Below, piece by piece: positions 9,275-20,889 of a stretch of DNA of 64,000 nt; within the stretch, counting starts at the first letter, position 1, and each line of letters begins with the position of its first letter. The translations under genes and the position numbers were made by a program. Below the pieces are notes generated by a model. It was not told the origin of the DNA and made no database searches. It was given only the letters and a program-made list of their open reading frames with translations. The DNA lies in the NCBI RefSeq assembly GCF_900473935.1, contig NZ_UCNN01000019.1, forward strand, positions 248,001 through 312,000, written 5' to 3'. Source of the DNA: Synechococcus sp. UW105 (GTDB taxonomy: Bacteria; Cyanobacteriota; Cyanobacteriia; PCC-6307; Cyanobiaceae).

Positions 9275-10017
9275 GCGGCGCTTTGGCTCTGCACCTGCTG
9301 CCATTGCTCCTGGTTCAGATTGAAGTCTTGCCAGGAGCAGTCCGGCCACAGGCTCTGCAGTGATGCAGTCAGTGCCCCAATGATGGCGTCTGCCTGGAGC
9401 CGCTCGATCGGCGGCGGCGGACTGCTCTCAAACAGGCTTCTCCACAGAGAGACTGGTGGGGAGAGCATGATTTCGCCATGCTGAAGCAGGTGGCCGCGCC
9501 GCCAGAACTGAGCGCTGCCGATGCGTTTGTGGCCTTGATCATCCACCAGATCTGCTGCTGTGGAACTGGCGAAGCAGTTGGCGACTTCTGCTGAAGCACC
9601 AGATTGGCCCGGCTGCAGATGTACACCGAGACGGGTGAAGCCGTTGATCAGCCAGCGGCTCGTGCGCTGATAGGCCTCACGCCGTGCCCTTGGGGCTTGG
9701 GGCCAGATCAGGGCATAGGTGAGACCAGCGGCATGGAGGACGGCCCCGCCGCCGCTCGGGCGGCGGACCCGTTGCAATGCTCCCGCCAGGGCTTGCTGTT
9801 CCCACTGGCTCGGCTGAGCTTTCTGGTGGTGACCAAGCGACAACCAGGCACCGGGCCAGGTGTAGAAGCGCAGAACCGGTGAGCCAAGGCTGCCCTGCAC
9901 ACATTGGTCCAGCAGCCAGGCATCCAGCGCCATCTGTTCGCTGCCATCCAGCTCCAGCAACGGCAGCCTCAGGCCGATACCGCGAGGGTCCGGCCGGCAG
10001 GATGCGGTGGTTGGCAT
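9226..10017 (-). CDS. Biotin/lipoate A/B ligase family protein
   Basis: 263 residues from the ATG ending at 10017. The hallmark 'RVRRPSGGGAVLHAAGLTYAL' is the lipoate/octanoate-transfer signature, and 'RIGSAQFWRRGHLLQHGEIML' is the second family block with the catalytic Lys position replaced in sequence context by 'KRIGSAQ'. Members attach lipoate or octanoate to carrier domains such as GcvH or E2 subunits. A longer start at 10098 is possible but lacks conservation signals and would lie inside the transporter gene. Its ATG overlaps the ATG of the divergent transporter gene. Confidence 0.8.
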   Translation of the reverse strand: MPTTASCRPDPRGIGLRLPLLELDGSEQMALDAWLLDQCVQGSLGSPVLRFYTWPGAWLSLGHHQKAQPSQWEQQALAGALQRVRRPSGGGAVLHAAGLTYALIWPQAPRARREAYQRTSRWLINGFTRLGVHLQPGQSGASAEVANCFASSTAADLVDDQGHKRIGSAQFWRRGHLLQHGEIMLSPPVSLWRSLFESSPPPPIERLQADAIIGALTASLQSLWPDCSWQDFNLNQEQWQQVQSQSAAYRLSPTGSSSNNPEA

Positions 10018-10795
10018 GGCACGAATGGAGCTTGGTGATCTGCTGGTGGCGGTACCGCTTGGATTGCTGGCGGGTTCCCTGGCGGGTCTGCTGGGCATCG
10101 GCGGTGGTCTGATCTTCGCGCCTTTGCTGCTTTGGATGGGGCTCTCACCCCATCAGGCCCTAGCGACAAGCACCTTCGCCATCGTGCCCACAGCGCTGGG
10201 GGGGACGGTCATCCATCTGCGCCATCGAGCTATTCCCTGGAAGGAAGGATTTGTGATCGCTCTGATGGCGTTTGCAAGCGCATTGGTCTTCAGCCGGCTT
10301 GGCAGGTTTGCTGCTGGCTGGCAGCTGTTGTTGATGCAGAGCCTGATGTACTGGGTACTGACCGTCTCGATTCGCGCCGAACAGGGCGACGGCAGGGTGG
10401 ATGACTCCCTCCGTGTTCCTCTCACAGGCCTGGGGGCGGTTGGTGCTGTGGCTGGATTGGCAGGAGGTCTGCTCGGCCTGGGAGGAGGGCTGGTGATGGT
10501 GCCGCTGATGGTGCGCTGGCTGGATGTACCGATTCGCCTGGCCATCAGGTTCAGCACGCTGGCGGTGGCGTGTTCGGCTTCGGCCGCGTCGCTTCAGTTT
10601 TTTTTTGAAGGCCGGGGTCAGCTCTCCATCGGACTGTTGCTCGGTTTGACGGCTGCGCTGGCTGCTCAGTGGAGTGCTTCACGGCTTGATTCGATCAAGC
10701 CCCAGACCTTGGCGTGGTTGCTAAGGGGGCTGGCCTTGCTGCTCGCTCTCGACAGCGGTCGCCGTGCCATGCAGCTAGCGCTCCAGATGCACTGA
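10016..10795 (+). CDS. TauE/SafE family sulfite or anion exporter
   Basis: 259-residue integral membrane protein with about eight segments. The duplicated family motif is visible: 'GSLAGLLGIGGGLIFAPLLLW' near the start and 'AGLAGGLLGLGGGLVMVPLM' in the middle. TauE/SafE proteins export sulfite, sulfoacetate or related organic anions; the exact substrate is unknown here. Starts are possible at ATG 10016 or ATG 10025. The upstream divergent gene begins at the complementary bases, so the promoter must lie inside the neighbour's coding sequence. The stop codon lies in a 13-bp tandem repeat. Confidence 0.85.
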   Translation: MARMELGDLLVAVPLGLLAGSLAGLLGIGGGLIFAPLLLWMGLSPHQALATSTFAIVPTALGGTVIHLRHRAIPWKEGFVIALMAFASALVFSRLGRFAAGWQLLLMQSLMYWVLTVSIRAEQGDGRVDDSLRVPLTGLGAVGAVAGLAGGLLGLGGGLVMVPLMVRWLDVPIRLAIRFSTLAVACSASAASLQFFFEGRGQLSIGLLLGLTAALAAQWSASRLDSIKPQTLAWLLRGLALLLALDSGRRAMQLALQMH

Positions 10796-10838
10796 TCGGC
10801 AGCACGGATCGGCAGCACTGATCGAAAGCACGGATCGG
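10792..10838. repeat. 13-bp tandem repeat, 3.6 copies
   Basis: Units are CTGATCGGCAGCA (10792-10804), CGGATCGGCAGCA (10805-10817), CTGATCGAAAGCA (10818-10830) and a partial CGGATCGG (10831-10838). The first unit contains the transporter stop codon. The array sits between two convergent genes, where copy-number change by slippage would be tolerated. Confidence 0.8.
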
Positions 10839-10856
10839 ATTGGTCGTCGCTTGGTC

Positions 10857-11846
10857 TCAGGCTGCACTCCAGGTGATCAATGGCTGGATGCCCAGTGCGA
10901 TCGCCAGGCTGATCACCACACCGATGAAGGCCTTGAACACATCGCTGCCAAGACTCCTGCCGAGACTGCTGTCAGAGCTGTTGGTGAAGACATCTGCGAT
11001 CTGCTGTTCCTTGATGCGAAGCGCGATCTCACGACCGCCAAGCAGACCCAGGAAGACCCAGGTCGTGCTGAGCGGAAAAGTGCTGAAGAGAGACTTCAAG
11101 CCAAGGCAGAGTCCAAAGATGATGTCGATCAACGTGGCTGAGCGGAGATCGGCGGTGTTGGTCTTGGTGCGCAGCACTGTCTGAAGCGGCCCACCTCCGA
11201 TCGCCACCAGCACGCAGAGACCGACGCAGAGACTCAAACTGCACATCACCATCGGGATGAACTCGAGGGTGCGAGGCAGGAACACGAAGATGTTGGCGAG
11301 ATCCTGCACCATCCACATGCTCCAGAGGAAGCCGGTGGAGAACCACTGCAGTCCGTACCAGACCTTGTTCACGTCGGTGCCCGCCTGCATTTGGCGGAAG
11401 ACCCAGCGCTCCAGAAGCCACAGGCCCAACCCCCAAGTGGCAAGGCCGAGGCAGAACGCGAGGGCGTAACCGAACAGAGAGCTTCCCAGCAGTTTGGGAA
11501 TGGTCTCGGGCACAAAAGCGGAGAGAAGCAGGAAGGAGGTGCTGACTGGTGCACCCCAGGCGCTGAGGGCCAGAACAGCGAGTGGCGGGATGATGTAAAC
11601 CCAGGTGACCTGCTCAGGGAGGGGGAACTGATCGAGACGTCCCCAGGCTGGTTCGCCGTTGTTGAGGAACCAGCCCAGCATCAACACGAACACCGTGACG
11701 GCACAGATGAACAGCATCTGCCAAGCCTTGGGTGTGCGTGTTTTGTTCGAGGAGATGTAGGTGCCGAGGGTCTGCAGCGAATCGTTGGCTACCACTGAAG
11801 AGGCGGCTACCAGGAAGCCGATGATCATCCAAACGTTGATGCCCAT
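10857..11846 (-). CDS. PiT-like (PHO4-family) transporter
   Basis: 329-residue polytopic membrane protein with about ten segments. Two internally related elements, 'VVANDSLQTLGTYISSNK' near residue 17 and 'PLSTTWVFLGLLGGREIAL' near 265, resemble the duplicated GANDVANA-type signature of inorganic phosphate/sulfate permeases, but both are degenerate, so the transported ion is uncertain. The start 'MGINVWMIIGFLVAAS' places the first signature in the first membrane helix. It is convergent with the TauE-type gene and 60 nt from the next minus-strand gene. It could also be a sodium-coupled permease of another substrate. Confidence 0.6.
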   Translation of the reverse strand: MGINVWMIIGFLVAASSVVANDSLQTLGTYISSNKTRTPKAWQMLFICAVTVFVLMLGWFLNNGEPAWGRLDQFPLPEQVTWVYIIPPLAVLALSAWGAPVSTSFLLLSAFVPETIPKLLGSSLFGYALAFCLGLATWGLGLWLLERWVFRQMQAGTDVNKVWYGLQWFSTGFLWSMWMVQDLANIFVFLPRTLEFIPMVMCSLSLCVGLCVLVAIGGGPLQTVLRTKTNTADLRSATLIDIIFGLCLGLKSLFSTFPLSTTWVFLGLLGGREIALRIKEQQIADVFTNSSDSSLGRSLGSDVFKAFIGVVISLAIALGIQPLITWSAA

Positions 11847-11906
11847 CTCTCACCTCTGCGACGGCTTGGCTGCTAGCGGACGCTTCACGTGGAAGGCATG
11901 CGGCTG

Positions 11907-12401
11907 TTAGGCATGGCGATCCAGTAGTGCCCAGAACCCTGGGTCGAGTTCGTAACCCAGGGTGGCGGCCATCTGGGCGAGGTTGCCTCGCTGCGACTGG
12001 GGCTGCTCACGGCCGAGATGGTCCAGCAGCATCAGCCGCTGGGTCACCCAAAGCTCAAGGGCCTGTGGGTCGAATCGGATGCCTTCCGTGGGGCTGAAGT
12101 CATGGGGCACGAGCATGGCCACATGCTGCGCTAGGGAGCCTCCCGATCGATCCAGGAGCAAGGGCAGCCAAGGCAGCTGGGCATCAGCACGCAAGGCCCA
12201 GAGGCGCGGTTCCGGGCATTCACTGAGCTCTCTTGGATCATCCGTAGACCGAGGCCACTGATAACGCAGTTCGAGCACTGCACCCTCGCTCAGCTGTTCG
12301 TTCAGAGAACGCGTCATTTGACTGCGTAAAGGGCTGAGGTCGAGCTCCCGGATCGCTTGTGCATCGATGTTGATGACGGGATCGGGGCGACTGGCATTCA
12401 T
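11907..12401 (-). CDS. CRR6-like NDH-1 maturation factor
   Basis: 164 residues from the ATG ending at 12401, giving 'MNASRPDPVINIDAQAIRELDLSPL'. The sequence matches my recollection of the chlororespiratory reduction 6 (CRR6, DUF1817) family, soluble proteins found in cyanobacteria and plastids. In plants CRR6 is needed for assembly of NdhI into the NDH-1 subcomplex. No catalytic motif is visible; the region 'ELWVTQRLMLLDHLGREQ' and a Trp/Leu-rich C-terminus are the best landmarks. It is divergent from psaM, 80 nt apart. The longer upstream reading to 12458 lacks support. Confidence 0.65.
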   Translation of the reverse strand: MNASRPDPVINIDAQAIRELDLSPLRSQMTRSLNEQLSEGAVLELRYQWPRSTDDPRELSECPEPRLWALRADAQLPWLPLLLDRSGGSLAQHVAMLVPHDFSPTEGIRFDPQALELWVTQRLMLLDHLGREQPQSQRGNLAQMAATLGYELDPGFWALLDRHA

Positions 12402-12481
12402 TGGTGGTGTGACAGGCCTTTGCGAATGATGGCGTCTTGCTGCTCCGGGAAGGAACAATGGAAGCGTTTCAAAGGGATTCC

Positions 12482-12586
12482 ATGGCCACCTCTATTACCC
12501 AGTCAGAAGTGCTCATCGCTCTCGTGGTGGCTGCCCACGCTGGTGTGCTGGCGATGCGTCTCTGCGTCAGTCTCTATCGCGCCTGA
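12482..12586 (+). CDS. psaM: Photosystem I reaction centre subunit XII (PsaM)
   Basis: A 34-residue protein consisting of one membrane helix: 'MATSITQSEVLIALVVAA' followed by 'HAGVLAMRLCVSLYRA', almost the family consensus. PsaM sits at the trimer-facing side of photosystem I and helps trimer stability. It is short enough to be missed by automatic ORF finding. An ATG directly after 'gggattcc' and a TGA at 12584-12586 define it. Confidence 0.96.
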   Translation: MATSITQSEVLIALVVAAHAGVLAMRLCVSLYRA

Positions 12587-12660
12587 TCGTTTCAGGGGGG
12601 GCTGCTCCCCCTTGGCAAGGCCTTCTCACCGCGTTACAAGCGGGAATCCGATCCATCCCT

Positions 12661-13095
12661 TTGCCAACGTCAACGGCTGGTGCTGTTTCACGTCGTCGTC
12701 GTCGTTTAAGGCGAGGAGCTTCGGCCCCTGCTCCAGCTCACATCAGTGCTGAGGATCCACGGATTGTGGCCGCCTCCCCTGATGCGGCCACCGTTGCAGC
12801 TGTGCTGCAACTCCAGACTGAACGACGGGAAAAGCTGTGCAGCCTCCTGGCGCTAGGCGTGAAATTTGGCCTCGTCACTGTGGGGGCGATCAGCTTGGTC
12901 ACCCTGTCCTTCGCTTATCAGGAGCGCCTTGAGCGTCATGGTGAGCTTGCTGCCGTTGTGGACGTTGAGACCGGGAAGTTGCGCAACCTTCAGCAACGCT
13001 TCGATCGACTGTTCACGCTTGGTGGCGATCGGCGCTTGATGGATGAGCAGGATCAGTGGATCGCACCGAACCGGCTGCGGGTGATCTGGCGCTGA
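12661..13095 (+). CDS. slr1601-like putative cell-division-associated membrane protein
   Basis: 144 residues, probably from the TTG at 12661. The N-terminus is very basic ('VSRRRRRLRRGA'), followed by a linker, one membrane helix at about residues 78-97 ('LGVKFGLVTVGAISLVTLSFAY') and a C-terminal coiled-coil-like stretch ('QERLERHGELAAVVDVETGKLRNLQQRFDRLF') ending in 'QWIAPNRLRVIWR'. The layout, a single-pass protein with a short coiled coil, resembles FtsB/FtsL-like proteins and the slr1601 family named as a putative cell-division protein. The assignment is from memory of the family and is only moderately sure. It precedes por by 67 nt. Confidence 0.6.
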   Translation: MPTSTAGAVSRRRRRLRRGASAPAPAHISAEDPRIVAASPDAATVAAVLQLQTERREKLCSLLALGVKFGLVTVGAISLVTLSFAYQERLERHGELAAVVDVETGKLRNLQQRFDRLFTLGGDRRLMDEQDQWIAPNRLRVIWR

Positions 13096-13153
13096 GTTTC
13101 GTGACCACCACCCTTCAGACGCTTCACTGCGGAGCGATACTGTCGCCTTCTGA

Positions 13154-14113
<960 letters not shown>

Positions 14114-14128
14114 AGGCTCACCTTTTGA

Positions 14129-15031
<903 letters not shown>

Positions 15032-15171
15032 TCAAGAGGAGTCAATTTCATTCAACAGCAGCGGATGTGTCCTTGCCGGTTTTCACCAAGAAATTGAAAG
15101 ATCTACCTGTTCTGTTGCCATCTCTGCACATTTTTTCTTCGGATGGATTGAAAATAATTGAGTGGAATTGC

Positions 15172-16752
15172 TCATGCTTTGTAGTGGGCTTTTGCGTCAT
15201 ACAGCGTCTCGCTGTTGATTTCCCTGCAGCCCACCTGGAGGGCATAGGCCTCGGCATTGCGCCGAACCTTGCCACGCACGAAGAAGGGGATTTTCTTTAA
15301 TTCGGCCTCACCGTCGTCAGTCCAAATCAACGCATGTTCATCAACCTCGACGGTCGCGTGTTCTGCTGTTTTTGTGTCGACGCCGGCGCCGGATCCGCCG
15401 GAATGGCCCAGATGGCTTTGGTGGCCGTCCACGAACTCAAAGTCGTGACGGAACATGCCAATGAGGTGCTCTTCAAGGCCCATCATCAGGGGATGAACCC
15501 AATCATCGAAGATCACATTGGCTCCCTCCCAGCCCATCTGTGGGCTGGTGCGCGCCGGGACGTCTTGCACATGCATTGGTGTACTGATGACCGCGCAAGG
15601 AATGCCGAGCCGCTTGGCGCTGTGGCGTTCCATCTGGGTTCCAAGCACAAGCTCTGGGGCGGCCTCCGCCATGGCGGTTTCCACTGCTAAGTAGTCGTCG
15701 CAGATCAATGCTTCTAAGCCCAGTTCCTTCGCCGCTGTCCGAACAGGCCGTGCCATCTCACGGCTGTAGGTGCCCAATCCCACCACGGTGAAACCAAGCT
15801 CTTCCTTGCAGATTCTTGCTGCGGCAAGGGCATGGGTCCCATCCCCGAAGATGAAGACGCGTTTACCGGTGAGGTACGTGGAGTCCACGGACTCGGAATA
15901 CCAGGGCAGGCGTGAGCGCCGATAGCCCTCCTCAGCGGAAGGAGGCTCCATCCCCAGCAACCTGTGAACTTCAACAAGGAAGTCGTGAGTCGCCCCAACT
16001 CCGATCGGCACTGTGCGGCTGAAGGGAATGCCGAAGTTGCGTTCCAACCAGCTGCAGGTTGATTCGGCTACCTCGGGATAGAGGCACACGTTCAGATCTG
16101 CTTTCGGCAGACGCAGGACGTCTTCGACACCAGCTCCGAGCGGTGCGACCACGCCGACGTCGATGCCATGCATGGTGAGCAGTCTCTGCACTTCCAGAAC
16201 GTCATCGCGGCAGCGGAAGCCCAGCAGCGAAGGGCCCAGCAGGTTGACGCGAGGCCGACGACCTTCCGCCTTCCAGGCGTTGGGGTCATGGCTGGGCTGC
16301 GATGGAACCTGATCTTTCAGCAGGTTGCGCACCAATTGATAGAGGGTTTCAGCGGCCCCCCAGTTTTCCTTTTTGCTGTAAGCCGGTAGCTCCAAGTTCA
16401 CCACGGGCATCGTCAAGCCCATGCCCTGAGCCAGTGCTCCCGGCTGATCCTGGATCAGTTCAGCGGTACAGCTTTCTCCCACCAGCAGCGCATTGGGCTG
16501 GAATCGGTCCACGGCTTCACGCACATGGCGTTTGACCAGTTCTGCGGTGTCGCCTCCCAGATCACGTGCCTGAAAAGTCGTATAGGTAACGGGTGGCCGT
16601 TTGCCACGTCGCTCGATCATCGTGAAGAGAAGATCGGCATACGTATCTCCTTGAGGAGCATGCAGCACGTAATGCACCCCTTCCATGGAGGCCGCAATGC
16701 GCATGGCGCCGACGTGAGGGGGGCCTTCGTAGGTCCAGAGCGTGAGTTGCAT
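15172..16752 (-). CDS. chlB: Dark-operative protochlorophyllide reductase subunit B
   Basis: 526 residues. NifK-like subunit of the catalytic ChlN-ChlB heterotetramer; it helps bind the [4Fe-4S] NB-cluster (including the unusual Asp ligand near the N-terminus) and protochlorophyllide. The start '[20 protein letters not shown]' and the C-terminal DPOR-specific helical domain '[15 protein letters not shown]' are both characteristic. It begins 4 nt after chlN, indicating translational coupling. Confidence 0.98.
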   Translation of the reverse strand: MQLTLWTYEGPPHVGAMRIAASMEGVHYVLHAPQGDTYADLLFTMIERRGKRPPVTYTTFQARDLGGDTAELVKRHVREAVDRFQPNALLVGESCTAELIQDQPGALAQGMGLTMPVVNLELPAYSKKENWGAAETLYQLVRNLLKDQVPSQPSHDPNAWKAEGRRPRVNLLGPSLLGFRCRDDVLEVQRLLTMHGIDVGVVAPLGAGVEDVLRLPKADLNVCLYPEVAESTCSWLERNFGIPFSRTVPIGVGATHDFLVEVHRLLGMEPPSAEEGYRRSRLPWYSESVDSTYLTGKRVFIFGDGTHALAAARICKEELGFTVVGLGTYSREMARPVRTAAKELGLEALICDDYLAVETAMAEAAPELVLGTQMERHSAKRLGIPCAVISTPMHVQDVPARTSPQMGWEGANVIFDDWVHPLMMGLEEHLIGMFRHDFEFVDGHQSHLGHSGGSGAGVDTKTAEHATVEVDEHALIWTDDGEAELKKIPFFVRGKVRRNAEAYALQVGCREINSETLYDAKAHYKA

Positions 16753-16756
16753 CGGT

Positions 16757-18154
<1,398 letters not shown>

Positions 18155-18164
18155 TCATGCGCGC

Positions 18165-18602
18165 ATGGCGTCTCGGCTTCTGCTACCCGCAGCCCTGGCC
18201 CTTGCGGTCTGGAGGTCATGTGACCAGACCGCGCAACAAGCAGCCACAAACGACCAAAATCAAGCTGTCGCAAGCTGTCGCAAGCTGTCGAGGTGGTCTG
18301 TGTAGCCGCATGGATGTGGACATTGCCTCGAACGAGGTGGGGCTCTCAGGCCTGAGTCCACCATTGGCGATGGGGAACAAGCGGGGGAGAAACTGCGTCA
18401 GGCCCTAGCCAAGCTGGAGGCGGCCGAAGGGGAGCTCGTGCGCAAAGACAAGTCGCTCACCCTGAAGCAGGCATCGAATCAGTTGCAGCAGAAGGTGGCA
18501 CCCGTTGTGGCTGCACGACCTGCTGAGCATGCCAATCCCAATCAGCTCTCCGATGATCAGATCGATGCTGCTGCAGAGGGTGAGGCAAAGGGCGACTCAT
18601 GA
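18165..18602 (+). pseudogene. Degraded small secreted or lipoprotein-like gene
   Basis: Reading from the ATG at 18165 gives a signal-like start ('MASRLLLPAALALAVWRSC') and then an in-frame TAG at 18303-18305. The same frame reopens after about 18360 into a convincing soluble tail ('GEKLRQALAKLEAAEGELV' to 'DAAAEGEAKGDS') ending at TGA 18600-18602. The middle part reads best in the next frame ('SRMDVDIASNEVGLSGLSP'). Removing one copy of the 10-bp triplet at 18261-18290 would join the signal to that middle frame, and one further single-base shift near 18360 would join it to the tail. The protein family is not recognised; the tail looks like an alpha-helical region. It could instead be two unrelated short ORFs. 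Confidence 0.55.
18261..18290. repeat. Exact 10-bp tandem triplication
   Basis: CAAGCTGTCG is present three times in a row (18261-18270, 18271-18280, 18281-18290) inside the gene remnant. Because the unit is not a multiple of three, each gain or loss shifts the reading frame. Confidence 0.9.
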
Positions 18603-18623
18603 CGCCCCAAGCCATGAAGGCAT

Positions 18624-19022
18624 TCAGAGGCGGCGACGGAAACGGTCGTCTCTGAAGTTGCCGCCAGATGGGTCATCAATGCGGCTGAGACGCCAGACGT
18701 TGCGACTGACCTTTCTGGCCTTGAGACCCCCGCGCTCCACAGTCTCTGCACCAGGTCTCGCCCCTAGAAGCATGCTCACTTCGGCGGTGGTGAGCGGAGC
18801 CCCGGTGTCGATCGCCAGAGCTGTGAGTTCAAGGCGCTGACGCAGTTGACGAAGACAATCGTCATGGCTTCGATTGGGGGCCTCTAACCAGGGCAGATCG
18901 ATCTGCCCATCGTTGGTCAGCCGTTGCATCAGGCCATAACTCACCAGGCCCAGAGCCTGTTCTGCATTGAGCTCGTTGGTGAGATCGCTTGGCTGAACTG
19001 GGATTTGCTTGGCGGAAGCCAT
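18624..19022 (-). CDS. Conserved hypothetical protein
   Basis: 132 residues from 'MASAKQIPVQPSDLTNELNAEQALGLV'. It is soluble, with a helical first two thirds and a basic C-terminus ('NVWRLSRIDDPSGGNFRDDRFRRRL'). The segment 'LTTAEVSMLLGARPGAETVERGGLKARKVSRNVWRLSR' reads like a small winged or helix-turn-helix DNA-binding module (helix, turn at 'GARPG', recognition helix with basics). This is inference from pattern only. It lies divergent from csoS1D, 95 nt away, so a shared regulatory region is possible. Confidence 0.6.
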   Translation of the reverse strand: MASAKQIPVQPSDLTNELNAEQALGLVSYGLMQRLTNDGQIDLPWLEAPNRSHDDCLRQLRQRLELTALAIDTGAPLTTAEVSMLLGARPGAETVERGGLKARKVSRNVWRLSRIDDPSGGNFRDDRFRRRL

Positions 19023-19117
19023 AGACGTAAAGCTGATGCGTGGACGGTATCGGCTCCATCACACAACGCAAGTTTTGAACTCTCCTTTGTTGATCTCCTT
19101 CCGGTAAGATCCGCGCC

Positions 19118-19903
19118 ATGAATCGTTTCGCCGGCTTCGATGCCAGGGAGCGGCGACGTGGCGGAAGCGCTCTCGTCACCGGAACGGAGGTCCATCCCTC
19201 TGCCGGCGGAGCTAGCTGTGTGGTCACCACCGACAGCGAATCACCCAGGCTGTCCCGTCAAAACAGCCATGTGCAGTCGATTGAACTGCGCACTTATGTC
19301 TTCATCGACTCGCTTCAGCCTCAGTTGGCGGCCTATATGGGCTCCGTAAGCCAAGGCTTTCTGCCCATTCCGGGTGATGCCTGCTTGTGGATGGAGGTCT
19401 CTCCCGGCATGGCTGTTCACCGTGTCACCGACATTGCGCTCAAGGCCAGCAATGTCCGTCTCGGTCAAATGGTGGTGGAGAGAGCCTTCGGTTCGATGGC
19501 TCTGTATCACCGTGATCAGAGCACGGTTTTGCATTCCGGTGATGTTGTTCTCGAGGCGATCGGTAGCTCTGTCGAACAGCGCAATCCTGTTGATGTGAGC
19601 TGGACTGAAGTGATCCGAGCGATCACTCCGGACCATGCGGTGCTGATTAACCGTCAGAACCGCCGCGGCTCGATGATTGAGGCGGGAATGAGCATGTTCA
19701 TCTTGGAAACGGAGCCAGCGGGTTACGTGCTGATCGCTGCCAATGAAGCCGAAAAGTCCTCGAATATCACCCTGGTCGATGTGAAGGCGGTCGGTGCCTT
19801 CGGTCGCCTCACCCTTGCAGGGCGAGAGGGTGACGTTGAAGAGGCTGCTGCTGCTGCAATGCGCGCAATTGAGATGGTCAACCTTCGCTCTTCGCTGCGC
19901 TGA
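19118..19903 (+). CDS. csoS1D: Carboxysome shell pseudohexamer CsoS1D (tandem BMC domain)
   Basis: 261 residues: a ~50-residue variable N-terminus followed by two bacterial-microcompartment folds (about 55-150 and 155-258). Trimers of such tandem BMC proteins form pseudohexameric tiles with a large pore that can be open or closed; in the alpha-carboxysome CsoS1D is thought to control passage of larger metabolites such as RuBP and 3-phosphoglycerate. The repeated element is visible as '[21 protein letters not shown]' against '[21 protein letters not shown]'. It lies upstream of the main cso operon, separated by the minus-strand rdgB, as in other marine picocyanobacteria. Confidence 0.93.
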   Translation: MNRFAGFDARERRRGGSALVTGTEVHPSAGGASCVVTTDSESPRLSRQNSHVQSIELRTYVFIDSLQPQLAAYMGSVSQGFLPIPGDACLWMEVSPGMAVHRVTDIALKASNVRLGQMVVERAFGSMALYHRDQSTVLHSGDVVLEAIGSSVEQRNPVDVSWTEVIRAITPDHAVLINRQNRRGSMIEAGMSMFILETEPAGYVLIAANEAEKSSNITLVDVKAVGAFGRLTLAGREGDVEEAAAAAMRAIEMVNLRSSLR

Positions 19904-19957
19904 AGAGGCGCTTCTGGTTGCTCTGAACCCTTTCGGGGCCTGACTCAGTCCAATCAC

Positions 19958-20542
19958 TTAGTCCAAGCCAAGCCGTCGGCGCAATCTTGGGGCCAGATCC
20001 CTAGCGGCTTTGCCTCGGCTGCCCAGACGGGCCAGTTGGACATCATTGAGTTCGCCATAGCTGCAGCGGGCTTCTCGCACCCAGAACAGCGATTCGATCC
20101 CGGCATTGGGATAGGCCGGTGTGTTCAGCAGCTCCCCCCAGCAGACCCCTTCTGAGTCTTCGACGCAGGTGCCGTCCGGAGCGCACAGCACCATGGCACT
20201 GCGGAAACAGGCTGTGCGGTAGGGGTCGTTGTGCAGGGCTGCAATCAGCTTGTCCAGCTTCTCGGCGTCACTGGACGCAAATCGGGCTGTATAGAGGCCT
20301 GGAGCTCCATTAAGGGCGTCCACCTCCAGGCCTGAATCATCGGCAAGAGACCAGGTCCCTGTCCGCAATGCAGCAGCCTCAGCCTTCAGTCGGGCATTCT
20401 CTAGATAGCTCTGACCGGTTTCCTCAACGTCCAGATCGGAGGGTTGGCGTTGAACAACAACCTCCAGGGGACCGAGCATCTGCTCAATTTCCCTCACTTT
20501 GCAGGGATTGCCACTGGCAATGGTGAGAACGGGAACTCCCAA
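19958..20542 (-). CDS. rdgB: RdgB/HAM1 family non-canonical purine NTP pyrophosphatase
   Basis: 194 residues; it hydrolyses ITP, dITP and XTP to monophosphates and so keeps deaminated purines out of nucleic acids. The start 'LTIASGNPCKVREIEQML' is the family SxNxxK phosphate-binding motif; 'ADDSGLEVDALNGAPGLYTARFA' and 'GRGKAARDLAP'-like C-terminus ('SRGKAARDLAPRLRRRL') complete it. A stop lies in frame just upstream, so translation most likely begins at the TTG at 20542. It interrupts the csoS1D-csoS1 interval on the opposite strand. Confidence 0.93.
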   Translation of the reverse strand: MGVPVLTIASGNPCKVREIEQMLGPLEVVVQRQPSDLDVEETGQSYLENARLKAEAAALRTGTWSLADDSGLEVDALNGAPGLYTARFASSDAEKLDKLIAALHNDPYRTACFRSAMVLCAPDGTCVEDSEGVCWGELLNTPAYPNAGIESLFWVREARCSYGELNDVQLARLGSRGKAARDLAPRLRRRLGLD

Positions 20543-20889
20543 GCGAGACCGGAATCAGGCATCCATTGTGAGGGTTAGCGGTAGGGGTCGGGTCTGAATT
20601 TCGGTCGCGCGGGAGTCAGAAAGGGTTGAACATTCCACCCCTGCATTGGCTGCAGGGCACTGGCTCCAAGTGTGAACTTATGCATGACGGAGACTTTTGC
20701 AAGCGAATGTTTGCAGTCGGACACCCAGAGACCAACAGCCCTTTCGAACAGTCAGTGACAGGGGTATTAGTCGCGCTTATGGCGTTCAGCATGGACGGTG
20801 ATGCCGGAGATGGGGCAAATCCCTTGACGTTTCGCCTCTCGACACAGCAGTCTCAGCGGCGAACATTCCACCCCCTTCCTCGGTAGGCA
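20543..20889 (+). promoter_or_regulatory. Leader and promoter region of the carboxysome operon
   Basis: 347 bp between the divergent starts of rdgB and csoS1. No convincing gene is present; a plus-strand open frame at 20680-20886 has no recognisable protein features. The region holds a duplicated 14-mer (see the repeat entry), one copy ending 15 nt before the csoS1 ATG. This must contain the main promoter for csoS1-cbbL-cbbS. I cannot assign -10/-35 boxes or a LysR-type (CbbR/RbcR) operator with confidence. Confidence 0.6.
20628..20874 (+). repeat. Direct repeat of a 14-mer in the csoS1 leader
   Basis: GAACATTCCACCCC occurs exactly at 20628-20641 and at 20861-20874, 233 bp apart, in the same orientation. 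Flanking bases differ, so it is not part of a long duplication. Confidence 0.85.

Noticed and set aside
20680-20886. Plus-strand ORF in the csoS1 leader
   Set aside because: No ribosome binding site, no recognisable sequence features, and it ends 4 nt before csoS1; a leader peptide is conceivable but unsupported.
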